Assembly (NCBI RefSeq): GCF_003967515.1
Contig: NZ_BIFQ01000002.1
Location: forward strand, 124,001 to 188,000
Length of the DNA stretch: 64,000 nucleotides
From: Dictyobacter aurantiacus
GTDB taxonomy: Bacteria; Chloroflexota; Ktedonobacteria; Ktedonobacterales; Ktedonobacteraceae
Reading direction: 5' to 3'
Numbering within the stretch: the first letter of the stretch is position 1; each line of letters starts with the position of its first letter. The notes below the pieces were generated by a model, which saw nothing but the letters and a program-made list of their open reading frames with translations, did not search any database and was not told the DNA's origin. Below, piece after piece: positions 44,149-51,933 of this stretch. The translations under genes and the position numbers were made by a program.

Positions 44149-45101
44149 CACATCTTTTCTCTCGGCTCCTCTCGGTCTCGGGAAAGGAGCCCTTTCTTGT
44201 CAAGGGTGCGCAATAAGAGATGGAAATAGACCAACCCGGCATACGGATGCCAGCGGGCTGTCAACATTTGCATGTGCTCATAGGTTGGTTGCTCATCAAG
44301 CGAGAGGAGCCGTTGCAGATTCTTCTGTGCCCCAACATCATCGCCTGGAAAGACCTCGATTCTCCCTAATCCTCTCAGCAACACATATTCCGCTGTCCAC
44401 CGCCCGACTCCTCGCAGGGGCAGCAGAGCCTGGCACACCTCCTCATCGCTCATGCGCGGAAGTTCGGCAAAAGCGTGTGGCTCCTCGACCAGCAGATGGG
44501 CAAGTTCAAGCGCTGCTCGAGCCTTCTGGCGGCTCCAGCCAAGCCCCCTGAGCTGCTCTTCGGAAGCGCTGGTGAGGTGTTCTGGGCCTGGGAAGGCAAA
44601 GGCGACGCCCTGGTCATCTGTCCAGGACAAACCGTACCGCTCCGCCAGCCGGTTGAGCAGCAGAAGACCTACGTCCAGGCTGACCTGCTGGCAGGCAAAG
44701 GCATTGAGCAACGCTTCAAACAGCGTCGGGAAACGTGGCGGTTTGAGTCCCCGGAACTGCTCGGCCAGCGCCGAGAGTTCTTGATCGCGCCGGGCCAGGG
44801 CAGAAAAGGCGCTGATATCTGTCGCACAGCCAAGCATGCGCTGCAAGGTGCTGCTGACCCTTGCAGTGAGCTGTGCGAGAGGAACGGAGCATGATGCCGT
44901 CACGAGCAGGCGCGGGTGCGGCAGCGGGTCCTGCTGGGAGACCGTCACTTTGACCGGGTGCCCGTCAAGCAGCAGAACTCGTGTATAGGTCGTGCCGTCC
45001 CATTGATCGATCTGGTTCCTGGCACGTCTGCGTAGCGCCCACACCGTCAGATCCAGGCGGAAAGGGGGCGTGGGATCGAGCACAAAGGTTTCCTCTCTCA
45101 T
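44148..45101 (-). CDS. DNA-3-methyladenine glycosylase II family
   Basis: 317 residues. The helix-hairpin-helix reads LRGVGRWTAEYVLLRGLG and the catalytic Asp follows in FPGDDVG, the HhH-GPD/AlkA signature; an AlkA-type N-terminal domain precedes it. It excises alkylated bases in base-excision repair. ATG 45101 overlaps the stop of the zinc-binding gene (ATGA), so I reject the longer frame to 45164. It belongs to the long minus-strand operon 47915-43825. Confidence 0.85.
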   Translation of the reverse strand: MREETFVLDPTPPFRLDLTVWALRRRARNQIDQWDGTTYTRVLLLDGHPVKVTVSQQDPLPHPRLLVTASCSVPLAQLTARVSSTLQRMLGCATDISAFSALARRDQELSALAEQFRGLKPPRFPTLFEALLNAFACQQVSLDVGLLLLNRLAERYGLSWTDDQGVAFAFPGPEHLTSASEEQLRGLGWSRQKARAALELAHLLVEEPHAFAELPRMSDEEVCQALLPLRGVGRWTAEYVLLRGLGRIEVFPGDDVGAQKNLQRLLSLDEQPTYEHMQMLTARWHPYAGLVYFHLLLRTLDKKGLLSRDREEPREKM

Positions 45102-45319
45102 CGCGCTGCGTTGTTCTCCTGAGGTGGCCTGGCTCGGACGGCACACCGGCATGCGGACGGACAATAGAGCGCCGTATGACCATCAAAGGAGGCAGGCAGC
45201 GGCCCTGCTTGCTCCAGGATGATGACGCGATAGGATCGATCATCGACGCGTGCATAGGCTCCTGCCGCAACGACCTCTCCGGCCTTCCACAATGCTTGCT
45301 GACATTCTTCACACTTCAT
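45098..45319 (-). CDS. Small Cys-rich (zinc-binding) protein
   Basis: 73 residues: an N-terminal MKCEEC pair, a small beta-rich core with ARVDDRSYRVII, and a C-terminal CPSACRC cluster. It looks like a zinc ribbon but I know no named family. AAGGAGGG stands before the ATG, and the stop overlaps the alkA start, so the two are coupled. Confidence 0.65.
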   Translation of the reverse strand: MKCEECQQALWKAGEVVAAGAYARVDDRSYRVIILEQAGPLPASFDGHTALYCPSACRCAVRARPPQENNAAR

Positions 45320-45367
45320 GAGAACCCTCCTTCTCTTTCCTCTCTTCCTTCTTCGTTCTCCATCAGA

Positions 45368-45502
45368 TCACAGGCTCGCGTGGCCCCTCTGCCTGGAGCA
45401 GGGGCAGAAGCTTCTCTTGATAGAACGTAGGTATTCGCGGTCAATATCATCGAGCCAGATACTTTGTCCGAGTGTGGTCAGTTCTTGCACAGCAGTGGTC
45501 AT
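45368..45502 (-). pseudogene. Transaldolase N-terminal stub, frameshifted
   Basis: The first 27 codons, MTTAVQELTTLGQSIWLDDI followed by DREYLRS, are the start of transaldolase; the typical SGELxxLIEEDG continuation is visible only after a frameshift (KLLPLLQAEGPRE). The frame then ends. Its ATG overlaps the stop of the RibD-C gene as ATGA, showing that the gene was a coupled member of this operon before it was cut. Confidence 0.75.
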
Positions 45503-46362
45503 GATGCAACCTCCTGTGTTTGGAAGGCATAGCGTACAAACAAATGGCTGCCCCCGCGTTTGACACTGATGAGCGTGCCCCAGAGGGGGTGTTCGGGCGC
45601 AAACAGGTGTCCCTCGACCAGTCCAGGCCGAAAGCTCGTGTTGTCCCGACCGGCAATCTGTGGAGCCAGCGTCAGGAACAGTTCATCCAGGAGGTGCTCC
45701 GTCAGGAAGTCTCCCAGCACCTGTGGCCCACCTTCAACCAGAATCATCTGGCACGGGCGCGCCTCGCACACCGCCCGGACGATTGACCGCGCGCGAAGGG
45801 GGCCGGTTGGCTGCATGTCTACGACTCGCACCGCTGGAGGGATGAGGCGCGCGCTCAGATAGGTTGCGCCTTGTGTCGTCGTGACGATCATCACAGGCAC
45901 GTCCCCGGACTGAAAGAGTGGCAACGCAAGATTGAGGTCGCCGCGTGCGGTGACAACCACGTTGAGTGGTGGCTCCGGCTTGCCCAGGCGAAGCCGCAGT
46001 TGCTGGTAGACATCACCCAGGGCCGGATAGATATATTGGGCTGTCCAGCGATGCTCTGGAGAAACGGCTCGCAGGGTGCCAGCGCCAATGATCACGGCAT
46101 CAGCTACGGAGCGTAAGAGACCCATCACCAGGTGGTCATGCGGACTCTCGCCACTGATTGGCCCGCCGCCTGCCTGACCTGGGATGTTCAACGAGACGAC
46201 TCCATCGAGTGTTGAGACAAAGTTGCCGACAAGATACGGTTGGCCAGGATGCAGGGGGAACTGGAGCGGCCCATACAGGGTCAACAGTTCCGGGGGCTCG
46301 GGAAGGGCCTGCCCCTGCGTCTGGTCAAACAGAGACTCCAGTGGCTGTAGCGAGCTGCTCAT
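45499..46362 (-). CDS. RibD C-terminal/dihydrofolate reductase-like protein
   Basis: 287 residues. VGNFVSTLDGVVSL, VIIGAGTLRAV and ILVEGGPQVLGDFL are the landmarks of the NADPH-dependent RibD C-terminal reductase domain; the deaminase domain of true RibD is absent. It may reduce a pteridine or pyrimidine intermediate. ATG 46362 overlaps the folE stop (ATGA), and this pairing with GTP cyclohydrolase points to pteridine metabolism (inference). Confidence 0.85.
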   Translation of the reverse strand: MSSSLQPLESLFDQTQGQALPEPPELLTLYGPLQFPLHPGQPYLVGNFVSTLDGVVSLNIPGQAGGGPISGESPHDHLVMGLLRSVADAVIIGAGTLRAVSPEHRWTAQYIYPALGDVYQQLRLRLGKPEPPLNVVVTARGDLNLALPLFQSGDVPVMIVTTTQGATYLSARLIPPAVRVVDMQPTGPLRARSIVRAVCEARPCQMILVEGGPQVLGDFLTEHLLDELFLTLAPQIAGRDNTSFRPGLVEGHLFAPEHPLWGTLISVKRGGSHLFVRYAFQTQEVAS

Positions 46363-47021
46363 GTCTGCCCCCCACGCGGGAGTCCACACGCGACGAAAAA
46401 TTCTGCACGCAAGGAAGCGTCGGTATCGTAATTGCCCCGCCAGAAGGTGGTCCGTGTGATTGGCGAGACGGCACGCACACCACGCATCTCGGTACAGAGA
46501 TGGTGGGCTTCGAGATAGACCGCGACGCCATGCGGAGAAAGCATCTCCTCCAGGGTATCAGCAATCTGCTGCCCGATGCGTTCCTGTACACTGAAGCGCC
46601 TGGCAAACAGGCGCACTAAACGGGTGAGCTTGGAAATCCCGATAATGTGCTCGTGTGCGATATAGCCCACGTAGGCATGCCCGTGGAAGGGCAAGGCATG
46701 GTGCTCGCAGAGCGAGTAGAAATGGATCGGCCCCTCAATCACCTGGCTGAGGCGACAATCTGGCCCCCCACGGCATTCCGTCTCAAACACAGTCAGTAAT
46801 TTGGGATCGCCTTCATACCCTTCAGTGGAATCAAACAGGGCTCGAATATACCGTCGCGGGGTCTCGCGGGTAGCGGGTGTGTTCAGATCCAGGCCAAAGG
46901 CCGTGAAGATTTCCGCCATGTAGCGCTCAAAGGTCTGCATCTGCTCCTCGGAAACATGTCGGGGATAGAGATGCAAGGCATGTTGGATCTGTTCCTCATC
47001 AATATCATACTCAAGAGCCAT
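46359..47021 (-). CDS. folE: GTP cyclohydrolase I
   Basis: 220 residues, the usual length. SLCEHHALPFHGHAYVGYI and HHLCTEMRGV hold the zinc and active-site residues. It converts GTP to dihydroneopterin triphosphate, the first step to tetrahydrofolate and other pterins. GAGGGAG precedes ATG 47021; the frame continues 126 codons upstream antisense-free but overlapping the DUF488 gene, so the long form is rejected. It sits in the stress operon, which hints at a special pterin role and not only housekeeping folate supply. Confidence 0.92.
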   Translation of the reverse strand: MALEYDIDEEQIQHALHLYPRHVSEEQMQTFERYMAEIFTAFGLDLNTPATRETPRRYIRALFDSTEGYEGDPKLLTVFETECRGGPDCRLSQVIEGPIHFYSLCEHHALPFHGHAYVGYIAHEHIIGISKLTRLVRLFARRFSVQERIGQQIADTLEEMLSPHGVAVYLEAHHLCTEMRGVRAVSPITRTTFWRGNYDTDASLRAEFFVACGLPRGGQT

Positions 47022-47043
47022 AGGTTTTCTCCCTCTTCTCTCA

Positions 47044-47433
47044 TCATTCGTTCCGGCTGGAGAGATCGTCCCGGGAAAGGAGATCGCGCAACACGACCGC
47101 ATTGGTATGCTGGTCGTCTCGGGCGGCAAAGACCAGAGTGAGCGGTCCCTGCCGGGCCAGATCCCGCAGCGTGGAGAAAGCCTTGCGCGCCTCCCCAGAC
47201 GCCAACTCCGCTTCGTAGCGACGACGAAACTCCTCCCATTTCTCCGGGTCATGTCCAAACCAGGTCCGTAGTTCGTGGCTGGGGGCGACCTCCTTGAGCC
47301 AGAGATCAATATGGGCGCGCTCTTTGGAAAGTCCACGCGGCCACAGGCGCTCGACCAGGACACGCCTGCCATCGCTTTCTGCTGGCTCATCGTAGACACG
47401 TTTGAACGCGACGGTTGTCGGCTTTTCGGTCAT
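47044..47433 (-). CDS. YeaO-like DUF488 protein
   Basis: 129 residues. RVYDEPAESDGRRVLVERLWPRG and APSHELRTWFGHDPEKWEEF are the conserved segments of the YeaO branch of DUF488. Function unknown. GGAGGT lies 7 nt upstream of the ATG. It is the second gene after osmC-like in the operon. Confidence 0.88.
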   Translation of the reverse strand: MTEKPTTVAFKRVYDEPAESDGRRVLVERLWPRGLSKERAHIDLWLKEVAPSHELRTWFGHDPEKWEEFRRRYEAELASGEARKAFSTLRDLARQGPLTLVFAARDDQHTNAVVLRDLLSRDDLSSRNE

Positions 47434-47471
47434 GGTGTGACCTCCTTTGCTTCCTCCCCAGGTATGGATGG

Positions 47472-47915
47472 TCAGGCTTCCAGGTGCGCCGTGAGTCGAA
47501 TGGCGACGCTCTGACGCAGCGCATTCGAGACGGGGCAGAGTTGCTCGGCCTGGTGCGCTGCCCGTCCAAACCCTGCGGCATCCAGCCCCACGACCTTGCC
47601 TGCAACCTCAAGCTCCATGCTCGTGATCTTCGGTTTCTGATCGACCTCTTCAAGCGTACAGACAGCAGCCACTCGTAAGCGATCTGGAGGCGTGCCTCCC
47701 TCTGCTAGCGTTAACGCCAGCGCCATCGCATAGCAGCCAGCGTGCGCCGCAGCGATGAGTTCTTCCGGGCTCGTTTTGCCGTCCGGCTGCTCAGTACGTG
47801 AGGCCCAGGTCATCGGCAGGGTTTCTACCACCCCACTGCCAACCTTCACCTCCCCATTTCCCCGCGCCAGATTGCCGTTCCAGATCATTTCAGCTCGTCG
47901 TTGTGCTTTGAGCAT
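47472..47915 (-). CDS. OsmC/Ohr-family peroxidase
   Basis: 147 residues with the two redox cysteines in AAHAGCYAMAL and LCPVSNALR, the OsmC/Ohr pair that reduces organic hydroperoxides. GGGAG precedes ATG 47915; the open frame to 48215 is not used. It is the first gene of the operon headed by the promoter at 48144-48219, with a leader of about 240 nt. Confidence 0.9.
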   Translation of the reverse strand: MLKAQRRAEMIWNGNLARGNGEVKVGSGVVETLPMTWASRTEQPDGKTSPEELIAAAHAGCYAMALALTLAEGGTPPDRLRVAAVCTLEEVDQKPKITSMELEVAGKVVGLDAAGFGRAAHQAEQLCPVSNALRQSVAIRLTAHLEA

Positions 47916-48143
47916 CGTTTTCTCCCTTTTTATTTTTCCCTTCCTCACTATGGGGATGAGCACTCTTCTCATTTTGACTGAATGCCTCCGGCCCTCGTGC
48001 AGTATAGGTGCACCCTCATCACTCCTGATACCAGGGGCCAGATAGCCTCTTGCTCTGAGAGTGGATGTCCGGATCAATGATCCAATACCCCACGACACGC
48101 CTTTGTGAAGTGGAGAGGGATGTTCCAGACACCTGGTGTTTCG

Positions 48144-48219
48144 TATCGTTACCCGATACATTATAAGCATAGCACAAGGTGACGCCATAGGACGGCGGGA
48201 GCAATCACGAAACAATCAC
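48144..48219 (-). promoter_or_regulatory. Island promoter 3: GTGA repeat, -10, ATCGT palindrome
   Basis: Minus strand: GTGA (48219-48216), 7 nt, GTGA (48208-48205), 33 nt, TATGCT (48171-48166), 7 nt, TATCGGGTAACGATA (48158-48144). It drives the osmC-folE-alkA operon. A TATAAT also overlaps the region (48165-48160). Confidence 0.8.
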
Positions 48220-48236
48220 AAGATCTCTTCTTGTGA

Positions 48237-48443
48237 TTACCAGCATGGTCCAGAGGCCGGAACCCCCTCCTGGAGAAGGATCAGTAGCCAGCGGACAAAC
48301 GTAGAATGCGGATGATCTCCTAGCGTCTGCTCTCCCTTTTCAACATATGCTCGGCGGACCTGCCGGAGTCGCTCTATTTCTACGGGGGTCCAGCCAGCCT
48401 GGCGTAAGTGTTCAATCGCTTCTGTGTCATCAATGTCGTTCAC
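48237..48443 (-). CDS. Small protein of unknown function
   Basis: 68 residues, no family recognised. It starts at GTG 48443 with AAGGAG 6 nt upstream; an ATG at 48500 lacks a site. The sequence (TEAIEHLRQAGWTPVEIERL and LRQVRRAY) is helical, like a short HTH or adaptor; a hydrophobic FVRWLLILLQEG stretch follows. It is the only gene of its transcription unit and has its own island promoter, so it is probably real. Confidence 0.6.
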   Translation of the reverse strand: MNDIDDTEAIEHLRQAGWTPVEIERLRQVRRAYVEKGEQTLGDHPHSTFVRWLLILLQEGVPASGPCW

Positions 48444-48510
48444 GAGATTCTCCTTTTTGAAAGGACGTACGAGAGGGGTAGCAACAGCATGGCTGCTCAT
48501 CGTGCAGCTT

Positions 48511-48593
48511 TATCGTGATACGATGTATTTCTTTTCCCTATTGTAATCCAAAAAAGGGGGACACGGGCCAAAGCATAGTCACAGAACAATCAC
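48511..48593 (-). promoter_or_regulatory. Island promoter 4: GTGA repeat, -10, ATCGT palindrome
   Basis: Minus strand: GTGA (48593-48590), 7 nt, GTGA (48582-48579), 33 nt, TACAAT (48545-48540), 14 nt, CATCGTATCACGATA (48525-48511). It drives the 68-residue protein gene. Confidence 0.8.
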
Positions 48594-48681
48594 GAGAGCG
48601 TCGCTGCCACGGAATGTCCGAGAGCCATGCATGAGCAGAGAAGATCAGCCGGCTTCGCGCTTGTTCATGGAGAGCAGAATT

Positions 48682-48765
48682 GTGATTGTTCTGTGACCGC
48701 ATGCTGGCCTCTCCCTGCCAATTTGGAGGTACAATCAAGAGAGAAAAATACATCGTGCAACGATG
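48682..48765 (+). promoter_or_regulatory. Island promoter 5: GTGA repeat, -10, ATCGT palindrome
   Basis: GTGA at 48682-48685 and 48693-48696, 33 nt, TACAAT at 48730-48735, 15 nt, CATCGTGCAACGATG at 48751-48765. It drives the zinc-ribbon/ferredoxin/hemerythrin genes and is divergent from promoter 4, about 90 bp away. Confidence 0.8.
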
Positions 48766-48878
48766 TTTTTCGGGGGGCTGTCTCGAAAGCATCGGTGCTC
48801 TCCAACACATCAGTTGAGATGGAAGGAGCATGCAGATACAACCAGAAATGGCACCCCTGAAAGATGAGGGAAACATCT

Positions 48879-49082
48879 ATGGCCAAATATTGTCTCTATT
48901 GTGGTCTTCAGTTCTCTGATACCACCAAATTTTGCCCCAACTGTGGCAGACTCATAGAAAGCGGCTTCCGCGTTCGCCCGCTTCAGAAATCCGAAGTAGG
49001 CAGCTTCCGCAGGGATCTGTCAGAACAGGTGAACGTGCCCATTGAGAAAGAGATCAACAAGAGGGAAAAGGTGAACCTATGA
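48879..49082 (+). CDS. Zinc-ribbon protein
   Basis: 67 residues. KYCLYCGLQFSDTTKFCPNCG is a classic two-knuckle zinc ribbon; the rest is a charged helix. GAGGG precedes ATG 48879. Its stop overlaps the ferredoxin start as ATGA, so translation is coupled. It may bind nucleic acid or a protein partner. Confidence 0.75.
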   Translation: MAKYCLYCGLQFSDTTKFCPNCGRLIESGFRVRPLQKSEVGSFRRDLSEQVNVPIEKEINKREKVNL

Positions 49083-49338
49083 CCTACGTTATTACTGCGC
49101 CATGTATCGGGTGAAGGACGGCTCGTGCGTCGATGTATGTCCGGTCGATTGTATTCATCCCGCAGCCGGTGAAGCCGACTACGACCAGCATGTACAGCTC
49201 TACATTAACCCTGACGAGTATATCGATTGCGGGACCTGTGAGCCAGCGTGCCCCGTGACCGCCATCTTTGAAGAAAGCGCAGTTCCGTCAGAGTGGCAGG
49301 AGTATCTCAAGATCAACGCCGATTACTTCCGGCACTAA
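49079..49338 (+). pseudogene. 7Fe ferredoxin (FdxA type) with a frameshift
   Basis: From ATG 49079 the frame reads MTYVITAPCIG and then a stop at 49112. One base further on it continues as VKDGSCVDVCPVDCIHPAAG and CGTCEPACPVTAIFEE, a normal 3Fe-4S/4Fe-4S ferredoxin. A single G is missing from the G-run at 49109-49111. The ATG at 49102 is out of the original frame and would drop the first cluster Cys. Either the gene is newly broken, or a frameshift or sequencing error is involved. Confidence 0.8.
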
Positions 49339-49388
49339 CCACTGCTTGTTGAGAGCTCTTTCTGCTCGCCTTGGAGGAGGATAAAAGG

Positions 49389-49574
49389 ATGGTCCATCGT
49401 CATCCCACGCTCTACAGGACAGTGGGCCTGGTCTTTTTCGGGATCACCGTGGCTCTCATCTCCATAGGTGTGGCTCTGGACTGGCCCGCATCAACACGCA
49501 CGGCCCTGTTCATCCTCAGCTTTTTCCCTTTGCTGCTTGCTCTCATGTATGTTCACCTGGGCACCGAGGCGTAA
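49389..49574 (+). CDS. Small two-helix membrane protein
   Basis: 61 residues with two hydrophobic helices (TVGLVFFGITVALISIGVAL and TALFILSFFPLLLALMYV). No family recognised. GGAGGAGGATAAAAGG precedes the ATG. It lies 50 bp after the ferredoxin in the same unit. Confidence 0.7.
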   Translation: MVHRHPTLYRTVGLVFFGITVALISIGVALDWPASTRTALFILSFFPLLLALMYVHLGTEA

Positions 49575-49798
49575 GCGGGGCGGTCTCTCGGCGGTGTGAT
49601 GATTGTGTTCCTCGACAGCGATGCAGTAGCTGGAGAGACTTTTGTCACGGTCACCTGCGCGAAAAACGCCTATACTTCTGGACAGAAGAGCAAGGAGGAA
49701 AGCTATCGCGCGTTGTACCCAAAATGCGAAGAACACGCCTCCTCGCCCCTTCGGCGAGATGCGTCTAAACAAACGAACAGCCAAAAAGGAGAAAGCAC

Positions 49799-50305
49799 AT
49801 GTCCCAATTAACACAACCCCTACGAGATGAGCACAAAGAACTGCTTCCGCATATCGAGCGATTGCGAGCGGTCGCTGACGCCGTCGGGAGCACACCGCTT
49901 CCCTCGCTTCGGCAGGAAATCGACGAGACCTCTGCATTTCTTTCGCACCAACTCCTTCCCCATGCCCAAGCGGAAGAACGTGCCCTGTATCCCGTCGTGG
50001 GACGGTTGATGGGAGCGCCAGAAGCAACGGCCACGATGAGCCGCGACCATGTGGAGATTGGTCGGCTGACGGAAGAACTGGGAGCCCTGCGCTCGTCTCT
50101 GAAGAACGACCACCTGGATACATCCGAGGTGCAAGCGCTCCGCCGCGTCCTCTATGGCCTCTCTGCGCTCGTCACCGCCCACTTTGCGAAAGAGGAAGAG
50201 GTCTACCTCCCGCTCCTGGACACGCGTCTCTCGCGAGAGGAGGCCCGGGATCTGTTCGAGGCGATGGAACGGGCCGCGCAGGAGGAAAAGCGCGCCATCA
50301 GATGA
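49799..50305 (+). CDS. Hemerythrin-like HHE-domain protein
   Basis: 168 residues forming a four-helix bundle with the metal ligands spread as RDEHKELLPHI, LPHAQAEERALYP, SRDHVEIGRL and AHFAKEEEVYLPLL. Such di-iron proteins sense or bind oxygen or NO and protect iron-sulfur clusters. AAAAGGAG precedes the ATG. It is the last gene of the rightward unit (224 bp after the membrane protein, possibly with its own promoter) and converges on the response-regulator gene 9 bp away. Confidence 0.88.
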   Translation: MSQLTQPLRDEHKELLPHIERLRAVADAVGSTPLPSLRQEIDETSAFLSHQLLPHAQAEERALYPVVGRLMGAPEATATMSRDHVEIGRLTEELGALRSSLKNDHLDTSEVQALRRVLYGLSALVTAHFAKEEEVYLPLLDTRLSREEARDLFEAMERAAQEEKRAIR

Positions 50306-50314
50306 TGGCTCGCG

Positions 50315-51037
50315 TCAAGAGATGCCCGGCTCCTGTACTTGTGGGGCCAGGACGTAGCCGATGCCGGGCTCGGTCAGCAGATAGCGCGGATGGGTAGGAT
50401 CAGGTTCCAGCTTGTGGCGCAGGCGGTTGATATTCACCTGGAGCAGGTGATGCTCGCCGACGTACTCTTTGCCCCAGGTCTGCTCTAACAAGGCATCCTG
50501 AGGCAGAATACGTCCGGCATGACGAGCGAGTAAGGCGAGGAGGCGGTACTCAGTAGGTGTGAGCACCACCTTCTGGTTCGCCAGGCTGACCTGGCGCTGT
50601 CCAAAGTCGATGGTGAGCTTGCCGATGGTCATCGTCGTGGACAGGGCGCGTTCGTTCTCCCGAAAGTGGGCGCGTCTGAGCGCTGCCCGCACGCGTGCCA
50701 GCAGTTCATCCATATCCAGTGGTTTGGTCAGGTAATCGTCAGCCCCCAGATCCAGCCCACGCACCTTGTCCTGGCTGCGCTCCTTTGCGGTGACAATAAT
50801 AATAGGAATGGTCGAGAAAGAGCGCACGCGGTGGCAGACGGTGAAGCCATCCATCCTGGGCAGCATCACATCGAGCAGCACCAGATCTGGCGAGGCATGC
50901 TCAATCTGGCTGAGGGCTTGCTTGCCGTCTCCTGCCAGCAGCACCGCATAGCCCTCCAATTCGAGATTGCGGGCCATCAACTGGAAGAGTTGCAGATCAT
51001 CATCCACAATCAGAATGGTCGTTTGTTTCTCGGTCAT
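50315..51037 (-). CDS. OmpR/PhoB-family response regulator
   Basis: 240 residues: a receiver domain with ILIVDDD, the phospho-acceptor Asp in LLDVMLPRMDG and the Lys in YLTKPLD, then a winged-helix domain ending in YLLTEPGIGYVL. Regulators of this family bind direct repeats with 11-bp period, which is exactly the GTGA-N7-GTGA spacing of the five island promoters, so it is the obvious candidate activator. No intact kinase is adjacent; a GAF fragment follows upstream. ATG 51037 is chosen over 51067. Confidence 0.9.
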   Translation of the reverse strand: MTEKQTTILIVDDDLQLFQLMARNLELEGYAVLLAGDGKQALSQIEHASPDLVLLDVMLPRMDGFTVCHRVRSFSTIPIIIVTAKERSQDKVRGLDLGADDYLTKPLDMDELLARVRAALRRAHFRENERALSTTMTIGKLTIDFGQRQVSLANQKVVLTPTEYRLLALLARHAGRILPQDALLEQTWGKEYVGEHHLLQVNINRLRHKLEPDPTHPRYLLTEPGIGYVLAPQVQEPGIS

Positions 51038-51067
51038 CGTGTGTGCTTCTCTCCCAGACAGAAACAC

Positions 51068-51359
51068 TGATAGTGTTCACGGTAGACATGTGACAGGAAG
51101 AGCCTGGTGACGCTAGAGATCACAAGCAAGATGTATCATGGTCTCACACGTTTTTCGGCATGAACGTGCCAGGTTCTTCTAGAAATTATAGAATAAGAAC
51201 GAAGCAAAAGGAAAGCGTTCATTGAAGCTGTCAGCCGTACGGCGTGAGCACCCTGAGCCTTGGCTTTGGTCAGGGAGAATGAGGACGTGCAAGAAGCGAA
51301 AAATCGATGGGCGACCGCGCTCACGGCTCATAATGAAGAGTAGGAGGGAGTGATGCAGC
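51068..51359. other. Intergenic between response regulator and GAF fragment
   Basis: About 290 bp. No coding frame is supported. The GTGA repeat is not present in the 11-bp arrangement. Confidence 0.4.
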
Positions 51360-51788
51360 GTGGTATCTATGTTGAAACAGAGCCGGGTAGGGGCAGCGCT
51401 CATGAGCGAACAGGAGGAAGCGCGTCTGCACGCACTCATCGCAGAAACGGCATGCGACCTCATTAGCGCGGAGATAGCCGCCTTGACCCTGCGCCGGGTC
51501 AGTGAGGAGAGTGAGCCCCTGGTGCCTCCAGAAGGGCACCTGTTTCACCTGGCCACCATTGTAGGCGTGACACCGGAGCAGGAAGCGCAGTTACGGCGTA
51601 TGCCGCTAGGAGGAGCGGGGTTGCTTGCTCCCATCTTTCGGTACGGAGTGCCCGTGCTGGTCGCCGATACCCACGCGCTCCAACGCGCCACCGAAAGAGA
51701 TGCTTCGACTGACCGCTCTCCCTCAAACGTTGCTACTCCTTGTGATCTCTCTGTGAGAGTGCAACCTGCTACTGTGATGCCATTGTAA
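51360..51788 (+). pseudogene. GAF-domain sensor kinase fragment
   Basis: 142 codons from a GTG with GGAGGGAG upstream. Residues 17-105 are the front of a GAF domain (ARLHALIAETACDLI, then GGAGLLAPIFRYGVPVLVAD). After residue about 108 homology is lost and the frame ends; the kinase part is missing. It was probably the partner sensor of the adjacent response regulator. Confidence 0.7.
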
Positions 51789-51933
51789 TATCCAGATTCT
51801 AATGTTGAATAGAGATATTAGATTGAGTGGAGATGAGGATACACTTTGTAAGACGCTCACACAATCAGTGTAGGCAACCTGATATTCCTCAACCAGATCT
51901 ACTCGCTCTTGTTTGTTGGGGAGGCAGCACAGG

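Noticed and set aside
49102..49338. Ferredoxin start at ATG 49102
   Set aside because: That ATG arises from the codon overlap TGT-ATC after the frameshift; the coupled ATG at 49079 with a good ribosome site encodes the family's real N terminus.
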